A stretch of 64,000 bases of DNA, taken from the NCBI GenBank assembly GCA_036924085.1, contig JAVGWX010000005.1:76521047-76585046 (forward strand). The letters are read 5' to 3'. The position numbers and the translations under genes were made by a program. The notes beneath the pieces were generated by a model. The model had not been told where the DNA came from. It did no database searches and saw nothing but the letters and a program-made list of their open reading frames with translations. Of the stretch, positions 15,001 through 30,000 are shown piece after piece; position 1 is the first letter of the stretch, and each line of letters opens with the position of its first letter. This DNA is from Ariolimax columbianus (taxonomy: Eukaryota > Mollusca > Gastropoda > Stylommatophora > Arionidae).

Positions 15001-18000
15001 GAGTGGCTCTGTTCTTTAATCCTGAGAAAAGAACCCCAGAATCCACGTTAGGTGTACTGTACTATGCATGTCATCATCATTACATTTATTGTCCTCATTA
15101 TAACATATCACTAACAATATCATCACCACCACCATTACAATTATTGTCCTCATTATAACATATCACTAACAATATCATCACCACCATCATTACAATTATT
15201 GTCCTCATTATAACATATCACTAACAATATCATCACCACCACCATTACAATTATTGTCCTCATTATAACATATCACTAACAATATCATCACCACCACCAT
15301 TACAATTATTGTCCTCATTATAACACATCACTAACAATATCATCACCACCATCATTACAATTATTGTCCTCATTATAACATATCACTAACAATATCATCA
15401 CCACCACCATTACAATTATTGTCCTCATTATAACACATCACTAACAATATCATCACCACCACCATTACAATTATTGTCCTCATTATAACATATCACTAAC
15501 AATATCATCACCACCACCATTACAATTATTGTCCTCATTATAACATATCACTAACAATATCATCACCACCACCATTACAATTATTGTCCTCATTATAACA
15601 TATCCCAAACAATATCATCACCACCACCATTACAATTATTGTCCTCATTATAACATATCACTAACAATATCATCACCACCACCATTACAATTATTGTCCT
15701 CATTATAACATATCACTAACAATATCATCACCACCACCATTACAATTATTGTCCTCATTATAACATATCACTAACAATATCATCACCACCACCATTACAA
15801 TTATTGTCCTCATTATAACATATCACTAACAATATCATCACCACCACCATTACAATTATTGTCCTCATTATAACATATCACTAACAATATCATCACCACC
15901 ACCATTACAATTATTGTCCTCATTATAACACATCACTAACAATATCATCACCACCATCATTACAATTATTGTCCTCATTATAACATATCACTAACAATAT
16001 CATCACCACCACCATTACAATTATTGTCCTCATTATAACACATCACTAACAATATCATCACCACCACCATTACAATTATTGTCCTCATTATAACATATCA
16101 CTAACAATATCATCACCACCACCATTACAATTATTGTCCTCATTATAACATATCACTAACAATATCATCACCACCACCATTACAATTATTGTCCTCATTA
16201 TAACATATCCCAAACAATATCATCACCACCACCATTACAATTATTGTCCTCATTATAACATATCACTAACAATATCATCACCACCACCATTACAATTATT
16301 GTCCTCATTATAACATATCACTAACAATATCATCACCACCACCATTACAATTATTGTCCTCATTATAACATATCACTAACAATATCATCACCACCACCAT
16401 TACAATTATTGTCCTCATTATAACATATCACTAACAATATCATCACCACCACCATTACAATTATTGTCCTCATTATAACATATCACTAACAATATCATCA
16501 CCACCACCATTACAATTATTGTCCTCATTATAACATATCACTAACAATATCATCACCACCACCATTACAATTATTGTCCTCATTATAACATATCACTAAC
16601 AATATCATCACCACCACCATTACAATTATTGTCCTCATTATAACATATCACTAACAATATCATCACCACCACCATTACAATTATTGTCCTCATTATAACA
16701 TATCACTAACAATATCATCACCACCACCATTACAATTATTGTCCTCATTATAACATATCACTAACAATATCATCACCACCACCATTACAATTATTGTCCT
16801 CATTATAACATATCACTAACAATATCATCACCACCACCATTACAATTATTGTCCTCATTATAACATATCACTAACAATATCATCACCACCACCATTACAA
16901 TTATTGTCCTCATTATAACATATCACTAACAATATCATCACCACCACCATTACAATTATTGTCCTCATTATAACATATCACTAACAATATCATCACCACC
17001 ACCATTACAATTATTGTCCTCATTATAACATATCACTAACAATATCATCACCACCACCATTACAATTATTGTCCTCATTATAACATATCACTAACAATAT
17101 CATCACCACCACCATTACAATTATTGTCCTCATTATAACATATCACTAACAATATCATCACCACCACCATTACAATTATTGTCCTCATTATAACATATCA
17201 CTAACAATATCATCACCACCACCATTGCAATTATCATGACCACCATCATCATCACTACCATCACCATTCTCATCACCAACACCATCATCATAATTTGAAT
17301 TTTGTATCAACTATTGTAGGCCTCCTAGCAGCCGTAGCATGGCCATCAACCCTGGTCGCAGTTGCTGGTGTGATAGATAACCCCTGGTCTGTAGCCCTGC
17401 AGAGATCCCATGCTGCTGGAAAGATGCTAGCTGAGGTCCTACTTACAAGGGAGCAGGTAATGCCGTCTTCACATACTTTTAGGCAGCAGCTAAAATAAAT
17501 AAGGATGGTCAACAAGTTTTGCAATTTAGTAGGAAGGAGTTAGGTACTTAGCTGAAAATTGGTGTGAACTTTAACTTAACATAACGAATTTATACTGGTT
17601 TAGAAAACTTGACAGAGTCTGTGTACGACCTGTTTTTTGAGAAGTGGTTTAGCCAATGTACGAGTTCATCTTAATAGACTCAAGCACTAGAGCTAAGTAG
17701 ATCCGCAGCCAGTTAGGTATCATCTATAGCTGCTCTTACCAAACCATCTGGGGAAAGGTACAAATAACTTTAGTAGATTTTTAACTTGAATTTTGTCTGG
17801 GCAGCGGCCGTTAAGCCTACTCTTTTTGATTTCCAATTGCCAAGGAGTTTTTAACGTTCTCAACACTGAACACAGGAGTCCGATCTCACTACCCAGAAAT
17901 CAGAGGAATTTTTACCAGAAGATCCGCGCGAAAAAAAATCCTGGTCTTCACCGTGATTCGAACCCGCAACCTCTGGCATCCGAGGCAGACACCTTACCTC

Positions 18001-21000
18001 AAGACCACTGAGTCCAAACACGGAAACAAATACCACTACCATATTTACTAATGTGATAGGTAATGATAATTTCCTCTTAAGTCCTGTCTACATGATACCA
18101 AACAACTTTCGTTTGATGCAGATTGTAAGATGCCATCGATTGTTAAGATGCACCTAATTTTAAGAGACTTTTAAATTGGAACAAAAGTGCATGCTAGAAT
18201 AGAAGAAATATAGTAATACTTTTTCTGTTGTTGTTGTTAAATATCCACAATAAGTAAGTCTACTCTTTTGTGTGCCCCGAAAAGGACGTTAAGTGGCGGT
18301 TACAGTTACTTTCCTCACATCCTGAGTGTGCTGCTAAATGTGAACCGAGCTCCAGGATCAAGATGCTGAGCAGCGCATGAACTGCAGTGGTCAGTGACCC
18401 ATAGCTGACTACTAGCATCAGGGCCAGCGAACCATAGCTGCCAAGACCCTTCTACACCTCCACGCGGTGATCCTGGATAACAGGCTGCAGCAGGGCAGAC
18501 TGGCTAAGGAGAAGGGATCGAAGAGGGAATGCTAACCCGGTACTCAAAAAATGCTTGCTAATGTCGAATGTGTTGGACCGAAAGGTGCAAATATCGCAGC
18601 CAAGCTGTAAACTATGACACAACACATTCCGTTCTCTAGACTACATTCTGCTACTTAAGCCCTTTCAGGATTTGGTAGTGGGAGATTGAGAACGAACGAA
18701 GAAGAAGAAGAAGAACCGAGCTCCTCCAGGCAGTTGTACTATGCTTGGCTTCCTCTGTGGGCCGCTCATTACTAGTGAGATCATATTGTTTCCCCACCTT
18801 GTTATCCAGGCTGCCATGAAAACAGCCTGTTTCCAGGGAGACTTGCATGGAAGTGATGTTGGGGTCTTGACCAGCATATTTTACCTGACTCTGACTAACA
18901 TGTTCAAAAAGCATGTTTTGCCTGATCAGATGTTGGTCTCCTTCTTCTTCCCACTTTTTCCGAAAGTACTTTATCCCAAAATGGAGGTATAGTACTTTAT
19001 CTTACATAATTTATCCCAAAATGAAGATATCATACTCTTTATGAATGCTCAGTTGAAGACATTCTATAGAACAAATTTGTATCATTGGAAGTATAGAAGA
19101 GAGTTAGTGAATATTATTTATAGCTATTCATATCATATGGAAGTGAATCATGGACAATCAGTAAACAAACAAGATGATCATTGGGAACCATAGAAATGTT
19201 GTTTTACAGCTAGTCCTATCATACAGAAGTAAATCATGGATAATCAAGAAGCAAGCAAGATGATCACCGGAAACCATGGAGATGTAATTGTACAGAATGT
19301 TTACAGTAATAAACACCGTCATCCAGGTAAAACTCAAGCAGTTCCAACAAGGATCACAAAGACCATCCATTTCTGTAGTCTTTAGTGATTCAGGATTAAT
19401 GCTAAATGCATATCTGCAAGTTAGCAAAGTAGTTAGTAGCTAAAACGATTGACAACATACAAACAACAGACACCATCAAATCCTATGGATTCCAGGACAT
19501 GTAGACATATCATGCAATGAGAAAGCAGACAATCAAAACTAGGAGAAAGCATGGTTAAAATAAAGACTGCCAACATGCAAACAGCAAAACAAAAACTTAA
19601 AAAAATTACTCCAAAAAGAAACCTATGGACAAAAGGGTCTACAAGGTGTGTCATGTATAAAGAATCGACACACCCAAAAAAAATGACATAAAAAAACTTC
19701 AGCACAGGGAACAGAGCATAATCTTCCAACTTAGGACAGAACACATCAGACTTAACAATTACATAAATTAGTTAGATCCTGCCACAACTTCACCCATCCG
19801 TATGAGACAGTGTAAAATATGCTGCTTATTTGTAAAACTTGCTGCTTGCTTGCCCTGAATTCGTCACAGAAAGAGAAAAGTTATTGCCAGGCACCCCAGC
19901 AATCACTAATATCTTATATAGCCTCACTCATCAGCTTAAAAACATTTGCAAATTCTTCAACTGGACTTTGACTGCAAGAGAGTGAACAGTTTGGAGGACC
20001 TATTTAATCAACAACAACAGAATAATGTTAAATATCCTATGGATAACAAAAAAATATGAAGATGAGATGAGCAAAGACCATGTGAAAAGACAACTTATTC
20101 AGAACAAAGCAATCATTTTTTTTTAGGCCATGTTATGAGCAGGTTTTGTTTTTTTTGTTTTTTTTTTGTGTTCGCCTTATTTCTCTAATCTCCTAGGCGG
20201 TGTGCGCTGCACTGTGGTCTTTTTTTGCGCCTGTTGGCCCAGTGCATCCGACTTCAGCATGCATTTTATGTAAGGGTCTGCTTCCTCCTGCATTTTCTAA
20301 GGGTTTGCTTCCCCGGGGTAACGGCCGGTGCTGTGATGGGGATCGAACCCAGCACCTTTTGGTTGTGAGCCGTGTCACTTAACCACTAGCCCATGCCGTC
20401 CCCATGAGCAGATTTGAAGAACACTGAAAATGAGCGAAATTGTCATAAAAAGGGAGTTGGACAGCAAAGAGACAAGCACTGAATGGTTTAACATCATGTC
20501 ATGGAAATTAGTTAACAGCAAAATTGTTGACAGAAATACTGAGGACAGAAAGCTGTGGAGATCCAAGTTCACCTGCATGGAACATGATGATATTATGCTC
20601 AAAAAAAAAACAAAAAAAACAAGCTTTCTGCTGTATTTTTGTTATCCCAAACCTAAGCAGTCATAATTTATTTATTTTATTTTCTTCTTCCAAAGGGAAA
20701 CAGGCCTGTAACTCTCATAGGGTTTAGCCTTGGTGCCAGGGTGATTTTCTCTTGCTTAGAGGAGCTATCTAAAAGAAAAGGTGAGGTTTTATATATTTTT
20801 TTAGAATTTAAATGTTTGTAAAACTCTCTACAGAAGACAGGTACTTCTTCGTGAATTCAATTTCAGTCGTTATGAAAGATAGGGCTAGCAATGTGTATGG
20901 ATCCTTACAGGAAGTTTGACCACTGCACTTCATGTGTTCCTGCTGTGGAAGTTTCAGTTTTGTTTGTTTCATGTAAGGAGAATGCGAGCCTAACACCCAG

Positions 21001-24000
21001 CCTTGTTTAGTGGCCTTGTGTGACAAAAATGGAAGTCCAGTTGTTCTGTTCTGTTTTTAGGGGGCTTCTATACCAGAGAGGAAAGGAACTCACCTCTCAA
21101 TAAACGAACAAAGTACGAAACAGTGGTGTTCGAATTCTGCAAATTTCAAGTGACCCTTTGTCTCAGGTAAAGTAAGATTGTATGCCTAGTCAAGTTGGTA
21201 GGAATGATAAACTTGGAGGTCCCATGTATATGCTGTGCATGTAAAATAATCCTTATTGAGAGAGCTGATGCCCTGTCCAAAACAGTTGGCAAGAGGGAGC
21301 AACTGATTCACACATTGTCTTACTGAGAGGTAAAAACTATCATCGACAATCAGTACAACTTAAAATAGAAGAAAGACATTGAAGTGGGCAATAGACCACC
21401 AGCTTCACAGACTCTAACGAACCACTATATTTCACCAGAGAATAGGCCATGCAGACCTTGGGTCACCTACATCAGCTCAAGATATCTCACACAAGTGACA
21501 GCCCACATAGAGATGGGGGACAGACACCTGAACACATCCTACAGGACTGCCCAATATACAGAGGCCTACGACGCCAACCTGGCCAGAGGGAGCTGAGGTG
21601 ACACAGAAGATGTGGGGCTGCCACTTGGATCTGGAGAGGACTGTGGACTTCGTTCTAGCGACGGGACTACAGATCTAGCATGACCAAAAAGCCTGAACCC
21701 AGAAGAAGAAGGAAAAGAATCTTTGGCAGTTGAAAATTGAAAAGAGCAGGTTGTTGACCACTGTAGGGCAAAGACATTAGAAAATTAACAACTTTCCTAC
21801 ATAAGCCATGGGAGACTAAACCCGAGGAAAGAAAATCTGCATCCTGTACTATCGCTAGTCATTTTGACTAACATGTTTTGCTACTGGACTGGTGTCGCAG
21901 GACGAGAGCCTGTAGTTGAGTTGATGACAGCAATATCTTCTTCACTTAAATCTAATTAACATGTAAGTCACAGTGTCAGACCTTAGATGATTCGCAATAG
22001 GCAACTGATCTTTCATCCAAACTAAATGTCCTTGGATCAACATGAAGAATGATCTCTGTAGTGGGTCCCTGAACCAATGAGAAATTATATATCTAGAGGG
22101 TCCTTTAACCTGCATTAGAAATGATCTTTATGGAGCATCCCAGAACCAACATGAGAAATGTTATATAGAGAACATCCCAGAAAAAATATCAGAAATGATC
22201 TCTAAAAAGCATCACCGGGCCATCAGAAATTATCTCTATTGAACATCCCTGAACCAACATTAGAAAGTATCTCCATAGAGGGACCTTAAACTAACATGAG
22301 AAATTATCTCTTTAGAAGGCAGACACATTCATCTTCCCTTATTAACTTCAACAAGAGCAAACAGGAGCTACAACTGCAGTTTCCCCCCTTATCGAATGCC
22401 AGAGCCAAAGTATTTATATCCTTTTGCAGTCATAGTTACCAGTACCATGCAAGACCTGCCTTAATTGCCTTTTACAGAAGGGTGAGGCATGTCGTAAGAG
22501 ATGAAATAGATGGGTTGTGAATGGGACTAGCAACATCATAATGTAAAACAGACTGCTAGAGAAGTAATAACGGCATTGTGCAGAAGGTGCTGGGGCCAGG
22601 CTTTCTGTATGTTACATTCAACAAAGTGACCTTATGCTTTGTAGAGAGAATAGAAATGCCTAGTAGAATAAGTGGCAGAACGATTACAGAGTTGGTCTCT
22701 CTCAGTAAAGCAACTGGGTCCATACCTCAGTATTGTTTGTTCTAGAGCCTACACAGTTGTAAATTGGTACTTGACTAACAGTTAGCAAATATAAGACAGT
22801 GAGGAAGAGAATTGGTAACCCCTGACTCACAAATTCTGGAACATCAAACAATGGATTTTCTACAAATCATCCCTGGCAGCAGTCACCTACTTTAGAACTA
22901 CATTATATGGTCAGGAGAAGTGGGTCTGTTCTTTCCTTACCAGTAAGAGATCCAAGTTGGATATTGTTTACAAATATTATACAATACAAATACAGTAGAC
23001 CCACAAAGTCTAACCACTTGGTCAAGCAAGTCAAACCACTTTGAATTGCAATCCGAATCAATTAGTCCAAATTTGTGATGTTAGTCTAGCCAATTTCAAT
23101 GCTTTTGTTCTACACTATCTTTATTTATTCATTTGAATTTCAAAGTTGTTTGGTGAAAAGCATGTCTTTCTGTTGTAAAGTACTGTATTTTAATTTTAAC
23201 CCTACAACTGCTGTAATGGTTGATTATCGACCATATGTCTCTCTCTCTATGTTGTTACAGTGACTAGAAGTAGTTTTCCCTTCATTTTGTCGTGTGAATC
23301 TTTATGCTAACGTACATGTCAATAATTTATTTCAAGTTTGAATGGGAATGAAATTTTTCTCAATTTTTCATAACTGTCATTGTGTCTGCCACTGGGAAGA
23401 TTCTATTCGGCCTGGTAATAGAACCAAACAGCTTATTGTCTGTTTTATTTAAATTTTCCACCAACTAATATTCATTTCAATTCAGAAAAAATTATATTAT
23501 TTGGGATCTAGCCATTTTTTTAGTCTGACCCTGCTCTGATTCCTAACTATTCCAAAATTTGTATATCTACTGTATTTATGCATGTTTATGACAGGCAGTG
23601 TGGTGTTTCTATGCAGCCACATACCTTATCTATGCAATTAACCTAATGGATTCATCTGAAGGAAAAGCATTAATACTATAATAGTAGATAAGGGATCTTC
23701 TACACAGATGCTGTGTAAAGGGACCTAGCGGTTATAATAGATAAAACAGGTAAGATGAGTGTGCAAGTCCAGGTAGCAGTGAAAAAGGCAAATGCAATGT
23801 TAGGTATGATAAAAGAAATATTAAAGATAGAAGCAAAGGAAGTGATTCTTAAACTGTACAAGGCATTAGTTAGACCTAGTTTGGAGTACAATGTACAGGT
23901 GTGGAGTCCATATCGTAGAGGAGATATAAACTTGCTGGAAAAGATACAAAGAAGAGCGACAAAGCTGATAGTGGGATTCCAGAATTACAGATCTGAGGAA

Positions 24001-27000
24001 AGAAAAACCGGCCTACAGTCTCTAGAAAAGAGAAGAATTCGAGGGGATTTAATACATATTATAAGATAATCAATGGAAATGATAAATTAGGCTATTAAAA
24101 GTTTTTCAAAATACAACCATCTACAAGAACCATAGGTCACAGCTATAAATTAACTAAAGAAAGGTCCAGATTAGATTTTATTAAATATTTTTTTAGTCAG
24201 AGAGTGGTGAATGGTTTGAATACATTGACACAAGTGGTAGTGGAGGCAGGGACAATTAATGCATTCAAGGCAGATGTTAAGAGGATGAAAGAGGCAGCGA
24301 ACCACATAATCTGGGAAGATATTGTCGTAGGAACAGATGTTGAACAGGAGTGGGAAAGTTTTAAAACAGTTCTAGAAACGCTAAAAGAGGAATGTGTTCC
24401 ATGTAGGGAGGTAAACCCCAAGCGTAAAAAGGGATAACTAGATTTGTAGTGAAATGTAGAAGAGCAAAAAATAAAGCATGGAAAAAATATATAGAGGCAG
24501 GTAAATCAAAAAAAACATATGTAAAATATTTGGACAAGCAGAACATATCTCAGAAAGCGAATAAAACAGCAAAAATAGACTTTGAAAAAAAACTTGCTCA
24601 GAGGATCAAGACTGACAGTAAAAGCTTCTTCTCTTATGTTAGAAATAAACAAAGAACGAAAGACAAAGTAGGCCCTCTCATAGACAGTACAGGGAAAATA
24701 ATAAGTGAGAATAGGGAGGCAGCAAATCTACTCAATCACTACTTTGGCACAGTCTACACAAAAGAGGACTGCACCAAGATCCCAGAGCCTATAGATATTT
24801 TTCAAAGAGACATGGATACAGCGGGATTAAAATCAATCTGTATTACAGAGGAAATGGTTTTTAAAAAATTGGAGGGGTTGAAAGGGAATAAATGTCCAGG
24901 TCAAGATGGTATTCATCCAAAATTGCTGTATAAAATTAGAGACCAACTAGCAAAACCATTGGCTATATTATGTTCTCAATCACTCACAAAAGGGATTGTT
25001 CCACGGGATTGGAAAGATGCAGGAGTGATCGATCCCCTTATTCAAAAAAGGCAAAAAATCAGATCCAGCAAATTTTAGACCGGTGAGTTTAACGAGCATA
25101 GTCTGTAAATTGTTAGAGTCAATAATCAAAGAAAACATTGTAATGCATTTAGACAAATTTAATATAATTAGAAATAGTCAGCATGGGTTTACTAGAGGGA
25201 GATCATGCTTAACAAATCTATTAGAATTCATGGAGGAGGTTACTAAAATCATAGATAAAGGGGAGCCAGTGGATGTTATTTATCTAGACTTTGCAAAGGC
25301 CTTTGATAGAGTACCTCATCAAAGATTATTTCGAAAGTTAAAATCACATGGAATAGGTGGGGAAGTTGCCAAATGGATTGAAAATTGGTTAACGGGAAGA
25401 AGGCAGAGGGTGGGCATAAATAAGGAGTACTCTGGGTGGTGTGAAGTGAAAAGTGGTGTGCCACAGGGCTCGGTTTTGGGACTAATTTTGTTCTTGATAT
25501 ATATAAATGATTTGGACATTGATATGAGATCCATGATTGCAAAATTTGCTGATGACACAAAACTATTCAGTAGTGTCTCATCTAAAGCGGAAGTGGATAT
25601 ATTGATGTCGGATTTAGATAAAATTCGAGAATGGTCTGTAAGCTGGCAAATGGAGTTTAATGTAGATAAATGTACAGTCATCCACATGGGTAGATCCAAT
25701 ATGGAACATAATTACAGAATGGGAGAAAACAATATTAAAAAGATAGATAAGGAAAGGGACCTAGGGGTTATAATAGATCATACAGGAAAGGTGAGTGAGC
25801 AAGTTAAGGTAGCAGTGAAAAAGGCAAATGCAATGTTAGGTATGATAAAAAGAAATATTAAACATAGGAGCAAGGAAGTGATCGTCAAACTGTATAAAGC
25901 TTTAGTTAGACCTGTGTACAGGTGTGGAGTCCTTATCATAGAGGGGACATAAACATGCTAGAAAGAATACAAAAAAGAGCGACAAAGATGATAGTGGGAT
26001 TCCAGAATTACAGTTATGAGGAACGACTCACAAAAACCGGCCTCCAGTGTCTCGAAGAGAGAAGAATTCGTGGTGATTTAATACAGGTTTATAAGATGAT
26101 CAGAGGAATCGATAAATTAGACTATAACAAGTTTTTTAAAAATACAGCCACCTACAATAACACAAGGGCATAGCTACAAGCTGACTAAAGAGAGGTCCAG
26201 GTTAGATATTAGGAAATATTTTTTTAGTCAGAGAGTGGTGTCTGCTTGGAATGCATTGCCAGGGGAGGTAGTGGAGGGAGGGACAGTTAATGCATTTAAG
26301 AATAAACTGGATGTGCATAGCTTTTAGAGCAAGGTGATGTAAATGTAACTGGTTGTATACAGACTCTGCAGGGTCTTCTAAACCAGTATAAAGACGTTAA
26401 GTTAAGTTGAGTTAAGAATAAATTGGATGCACATAGCTTTTAGAGCAAGGAAATGCAAATGAAACTGGTTTTGTACAGACTCTGCAGAGTCTTCTAAACC
26501 AGTATAAAGACGTAAAGTTAAGTTTAAGTTACTATTAGCTACTTTCAGATTTACTACCAAAATGTCCATTTCAGCATATTTTTCAATGACTCCATACAAC
26601 GTTACCAATAGTTCATTTGTGATTGTCCACCAGAATCTGTTATATCACATTATGGACAACCAAAACCTAATGTACAAAGATGAAGGTAGACAGCAGGGCC
26701 ATATGACTGCTATTGACATTGTCTATGAAAGTTATGATCTGAAGATTAGTTACATCAAAGATTCAAACTATAAAGATTAATATATCGCCGGGTCCACTCA
26801 GCATTAGTGTCAAAAACATTAAAATTAAGCAGGCACATGAGTTCAGATATCTGAGAGATATTTTAACAGACAACGAAAGACTTGATAGAAAAATTGATAC
26901 TAGGTGTCAGAAGGCCTTTGCTGTGACAACAATTGTCTGCATTGCTTAAACACCTGAACATCAGATTAACTACAAAGCAACAACTGATAAACAGTTTATT

Positions 27001-30000
27001 TGTATCAATTATGTGCTACATAGTCTTTCTCCAAGGTTCAGCAATGGAATATGTATACCTGCAAAATGAAATGTAAATGGGAGGCTCTTGGTGTCATTAG
27101 GAAAGATAGAATGAGAAATAAGGACATTAGAAACATGGAATGGACAAGCCTTTATGCTGACTATTTCTAGGCAGAAATTGAGGTGGTTTGATTATCTGAT
27201 GTGAAAGTAATCAGATCAAATACAGCTGCAAGCTTACAACACACGAAGTTCTGGCTTCAAGGCATGAGGCAGGCCGGAAGGTTGATGGATAGATGGCAGT
27301 GTGATCTTGCTATGGCTGACACAACACACTTGGCTCAAGGAAGATGACGTAAGCTCTTCACAATGCTCAATGACACAAGTGAACATATAGAAGAACTTAA
27401 CTAACATCATGATGCTACAAATAGGCAAGTAGATTAAAGGGGGTTCTCAGGGACATATGTTCAATTCAAGCTCTTTATAATATTGAACTCTTTTTTCAGG
27501 AAGGGAAAATATTGTTGAAGCTATAATGATTTACTTAATTATCCTAGTTCCTTATGAAGTATAGGGCTGCAACAGATTCTCTCTACCAATTTCTAGGGCT
27601 TAGCCCAACAGATTCCTCTTGCCCAAATATTCTTCTCCACCATCCTTTATCAGAATTGTTAAGGAACAAAGAGTACATACTGATCAAGACCCCATCTCAA
27701 GTCCACGTTCATGTTCCTTGAAACAGACTATGTCACAGGAGCCTTGCCAACGAGGTGGGAATCAACACAGTAATCTCCATAGTGGTGAGTTTACTGAGGA
27801 GCCTTGCATTACACTACAGCGAAGAGGACCCCGGTCCACTTTCTCAAGTACACATAAGATGTAAGAAGATCCACTATATATATATATATATATATAGAAA
27901 CAGAGAGTGAGAAAGGAGGGAGAGAATAGGACAGAGACATCTATTGGTGAAGGTCTGCAGACTTGAATGTTACTCTTAATTACCTGCCATGTTTTTGAGC
28001 CATATACAAGTATTAGGACAAATTTTACATTAGTGTTGAATCTATGCTACCATTCTCTGTTTGCCAGGAAGTGAAGGTATTGTTGAAGATGCGATACTCT
28101 TGGGTGCCCCTGCCCCTGGCGACCCCAAAGTCTGGGCAACATTTGCTCGTGTTGTGGCTGGGAAAATTGTCAATGGATACAGTAGGCAAGTGTAGTTAGC
28201 AATTATATATGTTCCTGTAGCAGTCACTACTTTTTAGATTTATTTGTTGGGGAAATGACCAGTTCTTTTCCTTTCTGCCTTGTCTTTCCTAACAATGTGT
28301 CAGGTACCCATTTGCAGCTGGAAGACTAGATCATGTCTGAGCCAGGGATTGAACTTTACCATGAGAAGGAAGCACTTCAATTGTACTGCTATTCAGATGC
28401 TCATAGATAGCGGCGGTAAATAGCAAATAAGATCAACAAGCACACAACAAAATAAGAATAAGAAAAAAACAATAGAACAAGAATTACAATCACACAACAA
28501 AATAAGAATAATAAGCACACAACAAAACAAGAATAACAAACACAACAAAACAAGAATAGCAATCACAACAAAACAAGAATAACAAACACAACAAAACAAG
28601 AATAACAATCACAACAAAACAAAAAAAGAAACACAACAAAACAAGAATAACAAACACAACAAAACAAGAATAACAAACACAACAAAACAAGAATAGCAAT
28701 CACAACAAAACAAGAATAACAAACACAACAAAACAAGAATAACAATCACAACAAAACAAGAATAGCAATCACAACAAAACAAGAATAACAAACACAACAA
28801 AACAAGAATAACAATCACAACAAAACAAAAAAAGAAACACAACAAAACAAGAATAACAAACAGAACAAAATAAGAATAACAAACACAACAAGTCAAGAAT
28901 ATCAAACACAAAACAGTACATAGCCATCATATTAATGTGCGATACTGGTATTCCTGGACAACCTAGACCTCCACGACAGTAAAAACATTTCTGCTGTTTA
29001 TCAGTGAGCAAACTGACAGACTTATGTGGTCATTGACTTCCATGATATAAAACATTTCTGCTGTTTATCAATGAGCAAACTGACATACTTATGTCGTCAT
29101 TGACTTCCATGATATAAAACATTTCTGCTGTTTATCAATGAGCAAACTGACATACTTATGTGGTCATTGACTTCCATGATATAAAACATTTCTGCTGTTT
29201 ATCAATGAGCAAACTGACATACTTATGTGGTCATTGACTTCCATGATATAAAACATTTCTGCTGTTTATCAATGAGCAAACTGACATACTTATGTGGTCA
29301 TTGACTTCCATGATATAAAACATTTCTGCTGTTTATCAATGAGCAAACTGACATACTTATGTGGTCATTGACTTCCATGATATAAAACATTTCTGCTGTT
29401 TATTATTGAGAAAACTGACAGACTTATGTGGTCATTGACTTCCATGATATTCTTCTTCTTCTTCTTCTTCGTACGCAGTCAGACAGAAACCATTATTTTT
29501 TCGAAAAAAGCGGCAATCATCCTAAGGCTGTCGACACTGCCATAGAGCTTGTTATGTGGTTCCACTGGTGATGACCACATCTGCTCTCTCTGATCCTCGT
29601 ATGTCGGGCAGTTCTGCAGCAGATGTTCAGCGCTCATTTTCCCGGTACCACACAGGCATTCGTCGGTTCCACCTATCTTCAATTTGTTGAATAGGTGGTA
29701 CCTCAGTCTATTGTGGCCAGTGCGAAGTCTGAAGACAACGACCTGCTCTCTTCTGTTCAACTGGTAATAGGCATCGTTTTTGGTGTAACCAGTATGTTCG
29801 GTTTCCCATTTGGTCATGTATCTGGCTTTAATAAGCCGTTTTGACTCTTCGTATGTCATACTAGTATCTGTTTGTGGTAGTCTTGCACCATCTTTTGCCA
29901 TTCTGTCTGCCTCCTCGTTGCCTTGGATGTTGCAGTGTGATGGGACCCACTGTACCACTACCCTTTTTGGTGGGGACTGCTGGCATAGTTGACAGAGTAG

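Noticed and set aside
15068..17235. CRISPR-like array of regularly spaced repeats
   Set aside because: The units are contiguous with no unique spacers, and the context is an animal intron. It is a satellite.
28393..29011. Overlapping hydrophobic frames on the minus strand that look like membrane proteins
   Set aside because: They are the complement of an A-rich 23-bp repeat and appear in several registers at once.
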